Source of the DNA: Oscillospiraceae bacterium
GTDB taxonomy: Bacteria > Bacillota > Clostridia > Saccharofermentanales > Saccharofermentanaceae
Direction: 5' to 3'
Length of the DNA: 64,000 nt
NCBI GenBank assembly: GCA_902788505.1
Contig: CADAKH010000013.1
Location: forward strand, 20,950 to 84,949
The translations under genes and the position numbers were made by a program. Below the pieces are notes generated by a model. That model saw only the letters and a program-made list of their open reading frames with translations. It was not told the origin of the DNA and did not search any database. Shown in pieces: positions 1 to 9,254 of the stretch (position 1 is its first letter; each line of letters begins with the position of its first letter).

Positions 1-910
1 TCTTATGAACCGTGACGAGTTTTATCCGGAATACTTCCTGATCGATACAACGAACGGCAAAGTCCTTTATAAGGGCAGTGCATTGGATATTACTGAAGGC
101 AGGATGTTCGGTAACAGGATCGTTGAACAGGACGCCTCAGGTAAGGGAATCAAGGTTTACGACACCGACGGAAATGTCGTTTTTGATAACGGCGAAGCAT
201 ATTCCTGGAAGGTGTGCGAAGACGAATATATGATCGCATCAGACGGAACACTCAATCTCTATGACCGTGAATGGAATGTGATCTCTTCCATGAAGATCGG
301 GACCAAAGCAATTGTAATGAGCTCGTTTGAAAGAATAGCTGTCTGTGAGATGACGGATACAAAGCTTTACGACAAAGACTTAAATCTTATTGCCGAATAC
401 GATGACGTTTATCTTGGTGACGGCACATATTTCAGGGACTGGTACGGATTTGGCGAAGGCGATATGTTCTTTGATTCGATCAGCTATACACATCAGATAT
501 ATAACCTCAACACAGGCGCCAGACTTGATAAGAACGATGACTTCTTCTATTCATTCGAGTATGGATACATTACATCCGATAACCTGAGCAACGGCAATGA
601 TCCTGTAAAGAAGTGGTGTGTTTACGATAAGGATTTCAATCTGATCATGGAAGGCACAGGAAGAAACTATCTGAAGCAGGATGAACTGACAGGTGAGGTT
701 TATAACTTCGTGATCAAAGAGGATAAATTGACAGTATATTCACTTGCTGAAGGCGATGAACTCTTCAGCCTGGATTATACCGGTTACAATATCTACGTGA
801 TCGGCGGAAGATTCTCAGGTTCAGGATCCGGACATTTCTTCCTGACTGACGGAAGCGGTGATTATCTTTTCGACAGGGAGATCGACCACACGGTATTGCG
901 CATGATCTAA
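1..910 (+). CDS. C-terminal part of a repeat-containing (beta-propeller-like) protein, 5' truncated
   Basis: The reading frame is open to the left edge, and the first ATG (position 5) has no room for a ribosome binding site, so this is probably the last ~300 residues of a longer protein. The visible part has recurring units of about 35-45 residues such as LYDREWNVISS, LYDKDLNLIAEY and VYDKDFNLIMEG, each a short strand with a Y-D-(K/R) turn. This resembles WG-repeat or propeller-like surface proteins. It is acidic and rich in Asp, Gly and Tyr, with no membrane segment in the visible part, which fits an extracellular or lipoprotein C-terminus. It converges on the NlpC/P60 gene with a 4-base overlap of the stop codons. 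No specific function can be assigned. Confidence 0.6.
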   Translation, partial: LMNRDEFYPEYFLIDTTNGKVLYKGSALDITEGRMFGNRIVEQDASGKGIKVYDTDGNVVFDNGEAYSWKVCEDEYMIASDGTLNLYDREWNVISSMKIGTKAIVMSSFERIAVCEMTDTKLYDKDLNLIAEYDDVYLGDGTYFRDWYGFGEGDMFFDSISYTHQIYNLNTGARLDKNDDFFYSFEYGYITSDNLSNGNDPVKKWCVYDKDFNLIMEGTGRNYLKQDELTGEVYNFVIKEDKLTVYSLAEGDELFSLDYTGYNIYVIGGRFSGSGSGHFFLTDGSGDYLFDREIDHTVLRMI

Positions 911-2463
911 TCAGGCCTTATAGTCAGGATAACCGTTACAGATTCAAGCCATGTCTTGAGACTTGCGCGACGCACATAAAGATTATTTACGATAACGCTG
1001 TTGGGACGGATCTTTTCGGTCGGACCGGGTTCCGGTTCAACGAAAGATCCAACGGCACTGATAACATAAGGGACACCATCTGCCATTCCAAGATAGATCA
1101 TCATGTGTCCGGGGAACGCGATAAGACTGCCGGGAGAGAGTTTCTCAATCTCGGCAAGTTTTTCTTCATCGCTCATATCAGAGACATCTACTGAATAAAC
1201 CCCTGTGGAAGCAGACTGCTTTACGCGCGGGAGAAGGATTCCGAAGCAGCGGTAAACTTCTCTTGTGATCCCCGTGCAGTCATTTGCCTGAAGATCTCCT
1301 CCCCAGCCGTAACGGTCACCTAAAAGCTTGAATGCCTGTCTTACGATGTTTGCGGGAGTATAGGGAAGGAATCCCACATGCACGTCATCTGATACCGGTA
1401 TAAGGATATATTCGTTATCTATATAACCGTCCTCATCTATTGTCGGAACTTTAACGATATAGTTGCCGTAAGTTGTACGCTGGTCGATATTGAAAGGTGC
1501 TTCATCAGAAGGCACGAGCTCCATCTGTGTTCCCATAGGAAGTACAAGATCTGTTGTGTCCGGGCTGTAAGGATTTGTGCCTATCCTTATCTCACGCTCC
1601 GTGACCACCAGCCATTTATCAGGGTTCTGTCTTGCCAGCCAGTCTTCTCTGGAATTGCAAAGTGCCACAGCATCTTTTCTGACCCATGCGGCATAACTGT
1701 CGAATACAACATAGAAATATTCCTGATCACTGCTCTCGTGAAGCACTACACAAGGCATATAAGGCATGCATTCTGAGTAGAGGATCAAATCGTAATACTG
1801 ATCGTCCGTGCTGTCGAAAACACGGTCTTCAGTAGGGAACAGACGCAAAGTCATTCTTTTGACCGTAAACCCATACTGAACTTCGATCACATCCGGTACT
1901 GCATCGATATTGGAGAGCTTTATCAGCTCGTTCCAGTAAGCCCTGTTTGTGGCAGAACCGTCGAGATAGTATTTGGAAGGATCCTTAGGTGCAGAATTTG
2001 CATTGTCATTCAGAAATGTTCTTAAGATATCGCCGTCAAGCGTATCTTCGAATTCATCAAGATGAGGATATGTTGTTTCTTCGTCGGAGGCAATGATGTT
2101 GCCGCGGTTCTCGTAATTGTATGCAGCTATCTCCTCATCGGTCATGAGGATCACATTGTCATCTTCGCCGATCCAGTAGTCGGCGTTCATCATCTCAGGT
2201 TCGACTCCGTCTATCAGTCTTACATAGGTTGTATCTAATTCTGTGGAATCAGGCGCTGTTTCGAGCGGCATTGAAGGAGTCTCGGTCGGTATTGTCTCTT
2301 TGGTAGTTTCCATAGTGGTCGTCTCCGCAGTTGTCGTAGCTTCGGTTGTGGGAAGACTTGTCTCATTAGTTGGATTAATGTCAGCATTGCATGCGCAAAG
2401 AACAGGCAGAGTGACTGATAAGGCAAGTATTGCCGATATGGTTTTACTGGTGTTGGCAGACAT
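907..2463 (-). CDS. NlpC/P60-family cell-wall peptidase lipoprotein with SH3-like region
   Basis: A 518-residue secreted lipoprotein. The N-terminus is a signal peptide ending in a lipobox-like VLCAC, with Cys near residue 24. A Thr/Glu-rich linker covers about residues 30-75. A middle region (about 225-330) looks like the SH3 and N-terminal stabilising domains of clostridial NlpC/P60 proteins. The C-terminal domain (about 380-518) has the family signature: YGWGG, then the catalytic Cys in NDCTG, then His in GHMMIYLG. These enzymes cut the stem peptide of peptidoglycan, usually between D-Glu and diaminopimelate, so a role in wall remodelling is inferred. The start is supported by AGGAGC six bases upstream. 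A TATAAT-like box lies on this strand at 2500-2505. Confidence 0.85.
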   Translation of the reverse strand: MSANTSKTISAILALSVTLPVLCACNADINPTNETSLPTTEATTTAETTTMETTKETIPTETPSMPLETAPDSTELDTTYVRLIDGVEPEMMNADYWIGEDDNVILMTDEEIAAYNYENRGNIIASDEETTYPHLDEFEDTLDGDILRTFLNDNANSAPKDPSKYYLDGSATNRAYWNELIKLSNIDAVPDVIEVQYGFTVKRMTLRLFPTEDRVFDSTDDQYYDLILYSECMPYMPCVVLHESSDQEYFYVVFDSYAAWVRKDAVALCNSREDWLARQNPDKWLVVTEREIRIGTNPYSPDTTDLVLPMGTQMELVPSDEAPFNIDQRTTYGNYIVKVPTIDEDGYIDNEYILIPVSDDVHVGFLPYTPANIVRQAFKLLGDRYGWGGDLQANDCTGITREVYRCFGILLPRVKQSASTGVYSVDVSDMSDEEKLAEIEKLSPGSLIAFPGHMMIYLGMADGVPYVISAVGSFVEPEPGPTEKIRPNSVIVNNLYVRRASLKTWLESVTVILTIRPD

Positions 2464-2584
2464 AGAATGCTCCTGATATCAGTTGTTATTGATCCTTCGA
2501 TTATAACTTAACGTATTTATATCATCTCACACAATGTTAAAATAAATGTGTTGTTTTCGAAGAAAAACAGTGATCCTGTGAGGA

Positions 2585-2710
2585 GCAATCTGTATCGACA
2601 GCAGGGTGGAAGCTATAGGCTTCTATGAAAAGCTCGGATACTCCCGGGTTGATGACAGCTTTGTAATAAGCGGCTGTTTTGACTGCATTAAAATGAATAA
2701 GATTTTGTGA
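2585..2710 (+). pseudogene. Remnant of a GNAT N-acetyltransferase (C-terminal end only)
   Basis: Reading the frame ending in TGA at 2708-2710 gives a short peptide containing SRVEAIGFYEKLGYSRV and, near the end, CIKMNKIL. This is the C-terminal signature of GNAT acetyltransferases: the A-x-x-FYEKLGF helix-turn followed by a last strand with (H/C)-x-x-M-x-K. Only about 40 codons remain. A TGA at 2579-2581 in the same frame ends the similarity upstream, and no start codon or ribosome binding site precedes it. I read it as a decayed gene left just upstream of the response regulator. Confidence 0.55.
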
Positions 2711-2720
2711 CGGTATAAAG

Positions 2721-3395
2721 ATGTATAAGGTATTTATTGTTGAAGATGACAGAGGAATAGCGGAGGGTATAACTTCCTGTCTCGCAAACTGGGGCATGGA
2801 GGGACGCGTAGTCTCTGATTTCATGAAAGTAATGGATGAAGTTCAGGAGTATGAGCCGCATCTGATCATTCTGGATATAACGCTTCCGTATATGGGAGGT
2901 TACCACTGGTGTCAGGAGATAAGGAAGACCAGCAAGGTTCCGATCATCTTCATTTCGTCTGCAACTGACAACATGAACATTGTAATGGCGATCAACATGG
3001 GAGCTGATGACTTCATCGCAAAACCGTTCGATCAGAGTGTTCTTATTGCCAAAGTTACAGCGCTTCTCAGAAGGACATACGATTTCTCCAAAGATGCCGG
3101 CACTTTGGAGGCAAAAGGCGCGGTTCTCAATACCGGCAATAACAAGCTCTCCTATAACGGCACGGAGATAGATCTTGCCAGGAATGAATACAGGATCCTT
3201 CTTACTCTTATGCAGAATAAGAATAAAGTTGTAAGCCGTGAGAAGCTGATGGAAGCTCTTTGGGAGACTGACTGCTATGTTGATGAGAATACGCTCACAG
3301 TCAATGTAGGAAGACTCCGCAAGACATTGGAGAGCATCGGTCTTAAGGATTTCATCAAGACCAAATTCGGTGTCGGCTATATTCTGGAGGAATGA
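2721..3395 (+). CDS. OmpR/PhoB-family response regulator (BceR/GraR-like)
   Basis: A 224-residue two-domain regulator. The receiver domain (about 1-115) shows the acidic pocket EDD near residue 9, the phosphoacceptor Asp in LIILDITLPYMGG (about residue 52), and the conserved Lys in FIAKPFD. The C-terminal winged helix (about 130-224) has the OmpR-family pattern, with LARNEYRILLTLMQN and VNVGRLRKTLE. Its stop codon overlaps the start of the downstream kinase (ATGA), so the two are one operon and a cognate pair. Members of this subfamily usually control resistance to cell-wall-active peptides. No clear Shine-Dalgarno sequence precedes the ATG. Confidence 0.9.
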   Translation: MYKVFIVEDDRGIAEGITSCLANWGMEGRVVSDFMKVMDEVQEYEPHLIILDITLPYMGGYHWCQEIRKTSKVPIIFISSATDNMNIVMAINMGADDFIAKPFDQSVLIAKVTALLRRTYDFSKDAGTLEAKGAVLNTGNNKLSYNGTEIDLARNEYRILLTLMQNKNKVVSREKLMEALWETDCYVDENTLTVNVGRLRKTLESIGLKDFIKTKFGVGYILEE

Positions 3396-4351
3396 TGTTT
3401 AAGGATTATCTCAGATCCAGAATAAATGTCATCATCCTCGTGGCCATCTTAGAGGGTATATTCGCATCTTCTTATTTTTTGTTCGATATGCCGGCTGTAA
3501 CAGTGTTATATCCTTTGGTCCTAAGCACTGTGGCTCTTTTGACTGCCGGCATAATCGACTTCCTGTTAGTGCTGAATAAACATAAAAAACTTGTCAGGAA
3601 AGAATTCCCTGACCCTTCCGGCACTATCGAAAAGGATTATCTGGCGATAATAGAGCAGCTTAAAGAAGAAGAGAGATTCTCCAAGCAGAAAGCTTCTTCC
3701 GATTACAACAACATGGTCGAATACTATACAGTATGGGCTCACCAGATTAAGACGCCGATCGCTTCCATGAGATTAAAGATCCAGTCGGAAGATTCCGATC
3801 TTGCAAGGAGACTTAATGCTGACCTTAACAGGATCGAAGCCTATGTCGAGATGGTCCTTACATTCCTAAGACTTGATTCGGACAGTACTGATTATGTAAT
3901 AAGGGAAATAGATCTTGATGCAATAATAAGACCAGCAATAAGAAAGTTTGCAAGTGACTTTATAGCCAAGAAGCTAACAATGGATTTTGAACCTACCGGA
4001 GCCAAAGTTCTTTCCGATGAGAAGTGGTTGTCATTTGTTATCGAGCAGGTCATTTCCAATGCGGTTAAATACACGAATAACGGTGGTATCGTTATCAGCA
4101 TGATAGCGCCAGGCATACTTTCGGTAAAGGATACGGGAATCGGAATAAGTGCCGAAGACCTACCGAGAATTTTTGAGAACGGCTATACGGGTTTCAACGG
4201 CCGTGAGGATAAGCGTGCGAGCGGAATAGGACTCTACCTTTGTAAGCGTATTTGCGATAACTTGGGTCACAGGATCTCAGCTGAATCAGAACCGGGTATA
4301 GGAACTGATATCCGTATCGATCTAAACAGGAAAAATATAGTTATAGAGTAG
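3392..4351 (+). CDS. Intramembrane-sensing histidine kinase (BceS/GraS-like)
   Basis: A 319-residue kinase with two membrane helices near the N-terminus (about 13-31 and 37-60) and almost no extracellular loop, the layout of BceS-type intramembrane sensors. The dimerisation/phosphotransfer box is YTVWAHQIKTPIASM (His near residue 117), diagnostic of this subgroup. The ATPase domain has the N box EQVISNAVKYTNN, G1 box VKDTGIGIS, and SGIGLYLCKRIC. It starts inside the regulator stop codon (ATGA), with a second in-frame ATG next to it. The relatives I know of are usually encoded beside a BceAB-type ABC transporter, which is absent here. The signal is therefore unknown; cell-envelope stress is the natural inference. 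Confidence 0.9.
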   Translation: MMFKDYLRSRINVIILVAILEGIFASSYFLFDMPAVTVLYPLVLSTVALLTAGIIDFLLVLNKHKKLVRKEFPDPSGTIEKDYLAIIEQLKEEERFSKQKASSDYNNMVEYYTVWAHQIKTPIASMRLKIQSEDSDLARRLNADLNRIEAYVEMVLTFLRLDSDSTDYVIREIDLDAIIRPAIRKFASDFIAKKLTMDFEPTGAKVLSDEKWLSFVIEQVISNAVKYTNNGGIVISMIAPGILSVKDTGIGISAEDLPRIFENGYTGFNGREDKRASGIGLYLCKRICDNLGHRISAESEPGIGTDIRIDLNRKNIVIE

Positions 4352-4481
4352 TGAGATTCTCTCAAACAGACCGTAAAGTCTGGGTAGTAATATTTTATTC
4401 ACAAAATGCTTGATTATTGTTTGCACCTCTGATATTATTATCAGGTTTGCTTGAGTTGCCAAACCAGAGGGGACGGTTTAT

Positions 4482-6134
4482 ATGTCGACAGTTAAGAGCA
4501 AGCGTTTATCCAAGAAGTCTTTAGTATTCATTTCTGTGCTGGTGGTATTTGCTGCTGCTGTTACAACAGTATTCGCCCTGATCTACCAGAAGGGTTACCA
4601 CGCAACCAGTATGCGCCTTCTCAGAGTAGAAGGTACAGTCAACATTGAGACCGCAAACGGCGGTACAAAACCCGTAATAGACAACATAAGATTCCAGTCA
4701 GGAGATGCCCTGAACACAGGTGCAGACGGGCTTGCGTCAGTAGGTCTTGATGATACGAAGATCATCACGCTCCAGAATGACAGCCGTGCCGAATTCACAA
4801 AGCAGGGCAAACACCTTGAACTCAAACTGACCAAGGGTGCAGTCTTTTTCAATGTCACGGAAAAGCTTCAGCCCGACGAGACATTTGAGATCAAGACATC
4901 TACTATGACAGCCGGAATCAGAGGAACATCCGGTTATGTTTACTACGATGAATCCGGAAGAGATGCTCTGATCGTCACTGACGGTTCAGTGGAAATATCT
5001 GCTACAAACCCGGTGACAGGTGAGACCAAGACTGCCAAAGTCGAAGGCGGTCAGGGTGCTACAGTTTATCTATATTCAGACAGAGAAGAGAATACTGTTT
5101 CATTTACACTTGAGGAGATCGGAATCAAAGATCTCAATGACTTTACAGTACAAATGATAGTAGAGAACGAAGAACTCCTTAATAGAGTCTGTGATTATAC
5201 CGGTTGGGACAAGGAAGCATTAAAGGATGTCATAAGCAGCATTCCTTCAACAACACCGACCCAAACACCAACGCCTGTCCCTTCCGGTACACAGACTCCG
5301 ACACAGACGGTGACACCTACACCTACAGTAGCACCTTCGGATACACCGACTCCTGTGCCTACGGCAGGAACTACATCAACGCCGACACCAAATCCGACGG
5401 TAACGCCTACTGCAGTTCCGACGGCAACAGTTACGCCTAAGCCAACGGCCACAGCTACGCCTAAGCCGACAGCAACGGCTACTCCTACTGCAACACCGAC
5501 AGCGACATCAACGCCGACGGCTACTCCGACAGCAACACCAACTGCAACACCTACTCCGGAGCCTTCAGCTATCCCTGAACCAACACCAATCCTTACACCC
5601 ACTCCTGAGGAAGGATATACGATTAGAGAATCTTGTTGGAATGTTGAAACTGATGATGGCAGACTAATATTTATCACGGAAAAAACTGTTGGAGATGATA
5701 AGGAATACAGAGGTTATAAAGATGGTTCGTGGATAGATCTTACATACCAGCCTTATGCCGGAAACGGATGGGCAAATGCTGTTTTCTATTCAGATTTTGA
5801 TAACCGTGAACAATATTACACTGAAGAGTTGTACCATTACGATGTAACTCCTCCCACGATACCTGTTTCAGATGATACTGAACCTTCTGTCCCTGATGGT
5901 TGGACTGCGGTAAACCAGGTTAATGGTTGGGGTTTAGAATACAATGAACATAAGGTTTACATTATTTATCAAGGAACCGGTCCATTCAAGTCAAGAACTT
6001 TTAAAGGATGGTATAACGGCAGTTGGGTAGATCTGACTTGTAATGAGGACGGGGTCACTTGGATTGTTACACGAACGTTTACTATAACTGAAACAGGCGA
6101 AATCTATTTGTCTCATGATACGACATCATCGTAA
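4482..6134 (+). CDS. Membrane-anchored FecR-domain protein 1 with Pro/Thr linker and paired C-terminal repeats
   Basis: A 550-residue protein. A short basic N-terminus is followed by one membrane helix (about 13-34) with no cleavage motif, so it is probably a signal anchor with the rest outside. A FecR-type domain follows (about 43-205): [29 protein letters not shown], a degenerate [14 protein letters not shown], and [16 protein letters not shown] Thr-Pro linker (about 250-377) resembles wall-spanning linkers. The tail (about 380-550) holds two copies of a module of about 80 residues, each with a G-(Y/W)-x-(D/N)-GSW-x-DLT core. It is the first of three paralogues leading to a CHASE2 cyclase. 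Role inferred: envelope-exposed sensor or scaffold. The GAGGGGAC upstream is an acceptable ribosome binding site. Confidence 0.8.
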   Translation: MSTVKSKRLSKKSLVFISVLVVFAAAVTTVFALIYQKGYHATSMRLLRVEGTVNIETANGGTKPVIDNIRFQSGDALNTGADGLASVGLDDTKIITLQNDSRAEFTKQGKHLELKLTKGAVFFNVTEKLQPDETFEIKTSTMTAGIRGTSGYVYYDESGRDALIVTDGSVEISATNPVTGETKTAKVEGGQGATVYLYSDREENTVSFTLEEIGIKDLNDFTVQMIVENEELLNRVCDYTGWDKEALKDVISSIPSTTPTQTPTPVPSGTQTPTQTVTPTPTVAPSDTPTPVPTAGTTSTPTPNPTVTPTAVPTATVTPKPTATATPKPTATATPTATPTATSTPTATPTATPTATPTPEPSAIPEPTPILTPTPEEGYTIRESCWNVETDDGRLIFITEKTVGDDKEYRGYKDGSWIDLTYQPYAGNGWANAVFYSDFDNREQYYTEELYHYDVTPPTIPVSDDTEPSVPDGWTAVNQVNGWGLEYNEHKVYIIYQGTGPFKSRTFKGWYNGSWVDLTCNEDGVTWIVTRTFTITETGEIYLSHDTTSS

Positions 6135-6231
6135 TTAATTGAATGATGTTGTGTTTGATGGAATTTAGTAAGTAATGAAAGTATTATGATATAATTCTCT
6201 TTTGATTATTATATAAAGAGGGAATAATTTA

Positions 6232-7521
6232 ATGGGATTTAGTTTTAACATCAGAAAAATGACTCTTGGAATGAAGATCATATATTCAGTAGTTGCTTTA
6301 GGAATAGTAGCAGCTATAGTTATTGCCATTGTTTTGTCCCGTAACGCATATCTGGCGAATACTATGCGACTTCTTCGTGTAGAAGGCACAGTAAATATTG
6401 AGAATGGCGATGGCGGAACCAAACCCGTTATCGATAATATCCGTTTCCAGTCAGGTGATGCACTTAATACCGGAGCAGACGGACTTGCATCTGTCGGACT
6501 GGATGATTCCAAGATCGTAACTCTTCAGAATGACAGCAGAGCAGAGTTCACCAAGAGCGGAAAGCGCCTTGAACTTAAGCTGACAAAGGGAGCTCTTTTC
6601 TTTAACGTAACAGAGAAGCTTAGTGAAGATGAGACATTTGAGATTAAGACATCTACAATGACTGCCGGCATAAGAGGTACATCAGGTTATGTTTACTACG
6701 ATGACGATGGCAGGGACTCTCTCATAATCACTGATGGTGTGGTTATCGTAACTGCGATTAATCCTGAGACAGGAGAGACGAAGTATGCAGAAGTCCGTGG
6801 CGGACAGAAAATTACTGTATATCTCTATTCTGACAGAACTCAGGACAGTGTTGAGTTCTCAATCACAGATGTTAAAGAGAATGATCTCCCTGAATTCCCG
6901 TTGCAGATGATTTCCGAGAACGAAGAACTCATTAACAGGGTTTGTGAATTCACCGGCTGGGACAAGGAAGCTTTGAAGGCAGCGGCAAGTGCAGCGCTTG
7001 CAGCAGTTACAGCTAATCCTGATGTAACAGCAACACCTGTTCCTACATCTAACGCAACGGCTACACCTAAGCCGACTAATACGGTAACTCCTACACCGTC
7101 TTCTACACCTTCTCCGACACCTGAGCCGGATGAGACAGAGGAGACTGAAGAAACCGAAGAAACAGAAGAAACAGAAGAAACAGAAGAAACAAAGGCAACG
7201 GAGGAAACGGCAGCCTCGATTCCTTCAGCTGAACCTACAGCAATACCAACTGCTTCACCCATACCTACACCGGAAGATGATCCTGAAGTATTAGTCAGTT
7301 ATAACGTTGAAATCGAGGTTGAAATACCAAACAGCAGTCCTGGTGACATTAATTATGATCCTACTGCTACAGAAACAACCAAATATAAGTATACGATCGA
7401 TAATGTCCCTCTCGATGATGATGACAAACCGGATTATGAGTACATTTCAGATTATGTTAATACATATTATCCAAATCATGGTTATTGGGAGATTCTAAGT
7501 TATTCCGGTAATTATGCTTGA
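6232..7521 (+). CDS. Membrane-anchored FecR-domain protein 2, short tail, Thr-Glu repeat linker
   Basis: A 429-residue paralogue of the preceding gene. It has the same order: basic N-terminus, one membrane helix (about 14-36), FecR-type domain (about 43-205) nearly identical in its motifs ([36 protein letters not shown]), then a conserved helical stretch ending in [12 protein letters not shown]. The linker (about 262-347) mixes Thr-Pro with a run of T-E-E repeats (about 298-325). The tail of about 80 residues is unrelated to the paired repeats of paralogues 1 and 3 and is acidic and Tyr-rich. The gap to the previous gene is 97 bases with no clear terminator, so co-transcription is possible. 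Function unknown beyond the FecR fold. Confidence 0.8.
   Translation: MGFSFNIRKMTLGMKIIYSVVALGIVAAIVIAIVLSRNAYLANTMRLLRVEGTVNIENGDGGTKPVIDNIRFQSGDALNTGADGLASVGLDDSKIVTLQNDSRAEFTKSGKRLELKLTKGALFFNVTEKLSEDETFEIKTSTMTAGIRGTSGYVYYDDDGRDSLIITDGVVIVTAINPETGETKYAEVRGGQKITVYLYSDRTQDSVEFSITDVKENDLPEFPLQMISENEELINRVCEFTGWDKEALKAAASAALAAVTANPDVTATPVPTSNATATPKPTNTVTPTPSSTPSPTPEPDETEETEETEETEETEETEETKATEETAASIPSAEPTAIPTASPIPTPEDDPEVLVSYNVEIEVEIPNSSPGDINYDPTATETTKYKYTIDNVPLDDDDKPDYEYISDYVNTYYPNHGYWEILSYSGNYA
7132..7200 (+). repeat. Short tandem repeat encoding Thr-Glu-Glu units
   Basis: A run of 9-base units close to GAAACAGAA encodes about seven Thr-Glu-Glu triplets inside the linker of FecR protein 2. 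The last copies are near-identical at DNA level (GAAACAGAAGAAACAGAAG), so copy number could change by slippage and alter linker length without breaking the frame. Confidence 0.75.
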
Positions 7522-7629
7522 TTGAGACTTAAAATTTTGTGACAGTACAAAATAATATATCTGCGGATTACATGCATTGTTGATATATTGAACCATTAGG
7601 CCACTTGTGATTTTGAAAGGCGGTTTATT

Positions 7630-9249
7630 ATGAACTTAATCGATAGAATCAAGAAGATGCCTCTCGGAATTAAGATTGCTTGTTCTGCAGCGGTAGTGGC
7701 ACTTATTGCAGCAGTTGTTACTGTTGCTGTACTTTCACGCAATGGTTATATTGCTACAACCATGAGACTCCTTCGTGTTGAAGGAACTGTTACTATTGAA
7801 GATTCAAAGGGCGGAATCAAACCTGTTATTGATAACATAAGATTCCAGTCCGGTGATGCTCTTAGTACCGGATCTGATGGACTTGCATCTGTCGGTCTGG
7901 ATGATACCAAGATCATCACTTTGCAAAATGACAGCAGAGCTGAGTTTACCAAGCATGGTAAGCACCTTGAGCTCAATCTTACTAAAGGTGCCGTTTTCTT
8001 TAATGTCACTGAGAAGCTTCAGCCGGATGAAACATTTGAGATAAAGACATCTACCATGACTGCCGGAATCAGAGGTACGTCGGGTATGGTCTATTATGAT
8101 CAACAAGATAAAAGAGATTCCCTGATCGTAACGGATGGTGCAGTGATCATTACTGCTACGAATCCGGATACCGGAGTGACAAGATATGCCGAAGTCCATG
8201 GCGGTCAGAAGATTACAGTCTATCTGTACGATGATGATGTTCATGAAGATGTTGAATTCGGTCTTACCGATGTTTCCGCAGGTGATTTGGACGAATTTAC
8301 ACTTGAAAGGCTTGTAGAGGATGAAGAACTCCTGAACAGAGTATGCGAATATACCGGTTGGGAACAGGAAGAATTAAAAAGCTTCGTCAATGCAATTACA
8401 AGCGGAGAAGTTGTTGGCAAAGAGACAGAAGTATCTTTAAAGGTAACTCCTACACCTACAATTACTCCTGTGCCTACTGTAACTCCAAAGCCTACATCTA
8501 CGGTTACACCAACGCCTTCTCCAACTGCTGGTGTGACTGTAACGCCGACGCCTGTGCCGGCTGCTGATGCAACGGCTACACCGACAGCTACTAATACACC
8601 GTCTGTAACGCCGACTGTTACACCTAAGCCGACAGCAACGTCGACACCTAAGCCAACAGCTACATCAACGCCCAGACCGACAGCAACGTCGACACCTAAG
8701 CCGACAGCGACGTCAACACCTACACCGACAGCGACTTCAACACCCGTTCCTTCGCCGACATTAAGTCCTTCTTCAGAGCCTGTAGTAATGACCGGATGTC
8801 ATAAGACTTCGTATTGGGGTGACAGCTATAAGGGCAATACCATCTATATCTGCTGTGATGATGATGATAACTATTATGGTTATTTGAATGGCGAATGGGT
8901 TCTGCTCGATGATGACAGTATGCAGATGGCCGACGGTGTTGTATTCCTTATAGATGGTACGTATGACGAGTATTACTCATATAGCTGGGGTGCTGCTTTT
9001 AACGTTGTACCTCCTGATGGTTATGAAAAGTCACATATTTGGGGAAATACATACGAAGGCAGAACCGTTTATATTTGTGAACAGACTTATACAGAAAATG
9101 GTAACCCGGGAACCCGTTATATGGGTTTTTATGATGATGAATGGATCGAACTTGAATGCTTCATGTATGCTGAAGATGAAGTTCATTATCTTATATATTA
9201 CGTAAATCATACGGTTCTGAATGATAATTATTATACGGAAGCACCTTAA
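7630..9249 (+). CDS. Membrane-anchored FecR-domain protein 3 with Pro/Thr linker and paired C-terminal repeats
   Basis: A 539-residue third paralogue, preceded by AAAGGCGG. Layout: membrane helix (about 13-35), FecR-type domain (about 43-208) with [20 protein letters not shown] and [16 protein letters not shown], a helical segment ending in [12 protein letters not shown], and a long Thr-Pro linker (about 269-383) built from units such as KPTATSTP. The tail carries two copies of the same module seen in paralogue 1, here with [12 protein letters not shown] and [12 protein letters not shown]. Its stop codon lies five bases before the CHASE2 cyclase start, and that gene has no good ribosome binding site of its own, so translational coupling is likely. 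This ties the FecR protein to the cyclase. Confidence 0.8.
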   Translation: MNLIDRIKKMPLGIKIACSAAVVALIAAVVTVAVLSRNGYIATTMRLLRVEGTVTIEDSKGGIKPVIDNIRFQSGDALSTGSDGLASVGLDDTKIITLQNDSRAEFTKHGKHLELNLTKGAVFFNVTEKLQPDETFEIKTSTMTAGIRGTSGMVYYDQQDKRDSLIVTDGAVIITATNPDTGVTRYAEVHGGQKITVYLYDDDVHEDVEFGLTDVSAGDLDEFTLERLVEDEELLNRVCEYTGWEQEELKSFVNAITSGEVVGKETEVSLKVTPTPTITPVPTVTPKPTSTVTPTPSPTAGVTVTPTPVPAADATATPTATNTPSVTPTVTPKPTATSTPKPTATSTPRPTATSTPKPTATSTPTPTATSTPVPSPTLSPSSEPVVMTGCHKTSYWGDSYKGNTIYICCDDDDNYYGYLNGEWVLLDDDSMQMADGVVFLIDGTYDEYYSYSWGAAFNVVPPDGYEKSHIWGNTYEGRTVYICEQTYTENGNPGTRYMGFYDDEWIELECFMYAEDEVHYLIYYVNHTVLNDNYYTEAP

Positions 9250-9254
9250 ATATT

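Noticed and set aside
2243..2476. Val/Ser-rich plus-strand ORF of 77 codons
   Set aside because: Antisense shadow of the Thr/Glu linker and signal peptide of the NlpC/P60 lipoprotein.
5240..5600. Repeated short units that could be mistaken for a CRISPR or tandem array
   Set aside because: The units are imperfect ACxCCx codon repeats in frame with the FecR protein; there are no constant-length spacers and no cas genes.
5195..5677. A long minus-strand ORF made almost entirely of Val-Gly-Val repeats opposite the FecR 1 linker
   Set aside because: It is the antisense of Thr-Pro codons, which automatically gives an open Val/Gly frame; it has no ribosome binding site, and the plus-strand gene is well supported. 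The same holds for 6840-7262.
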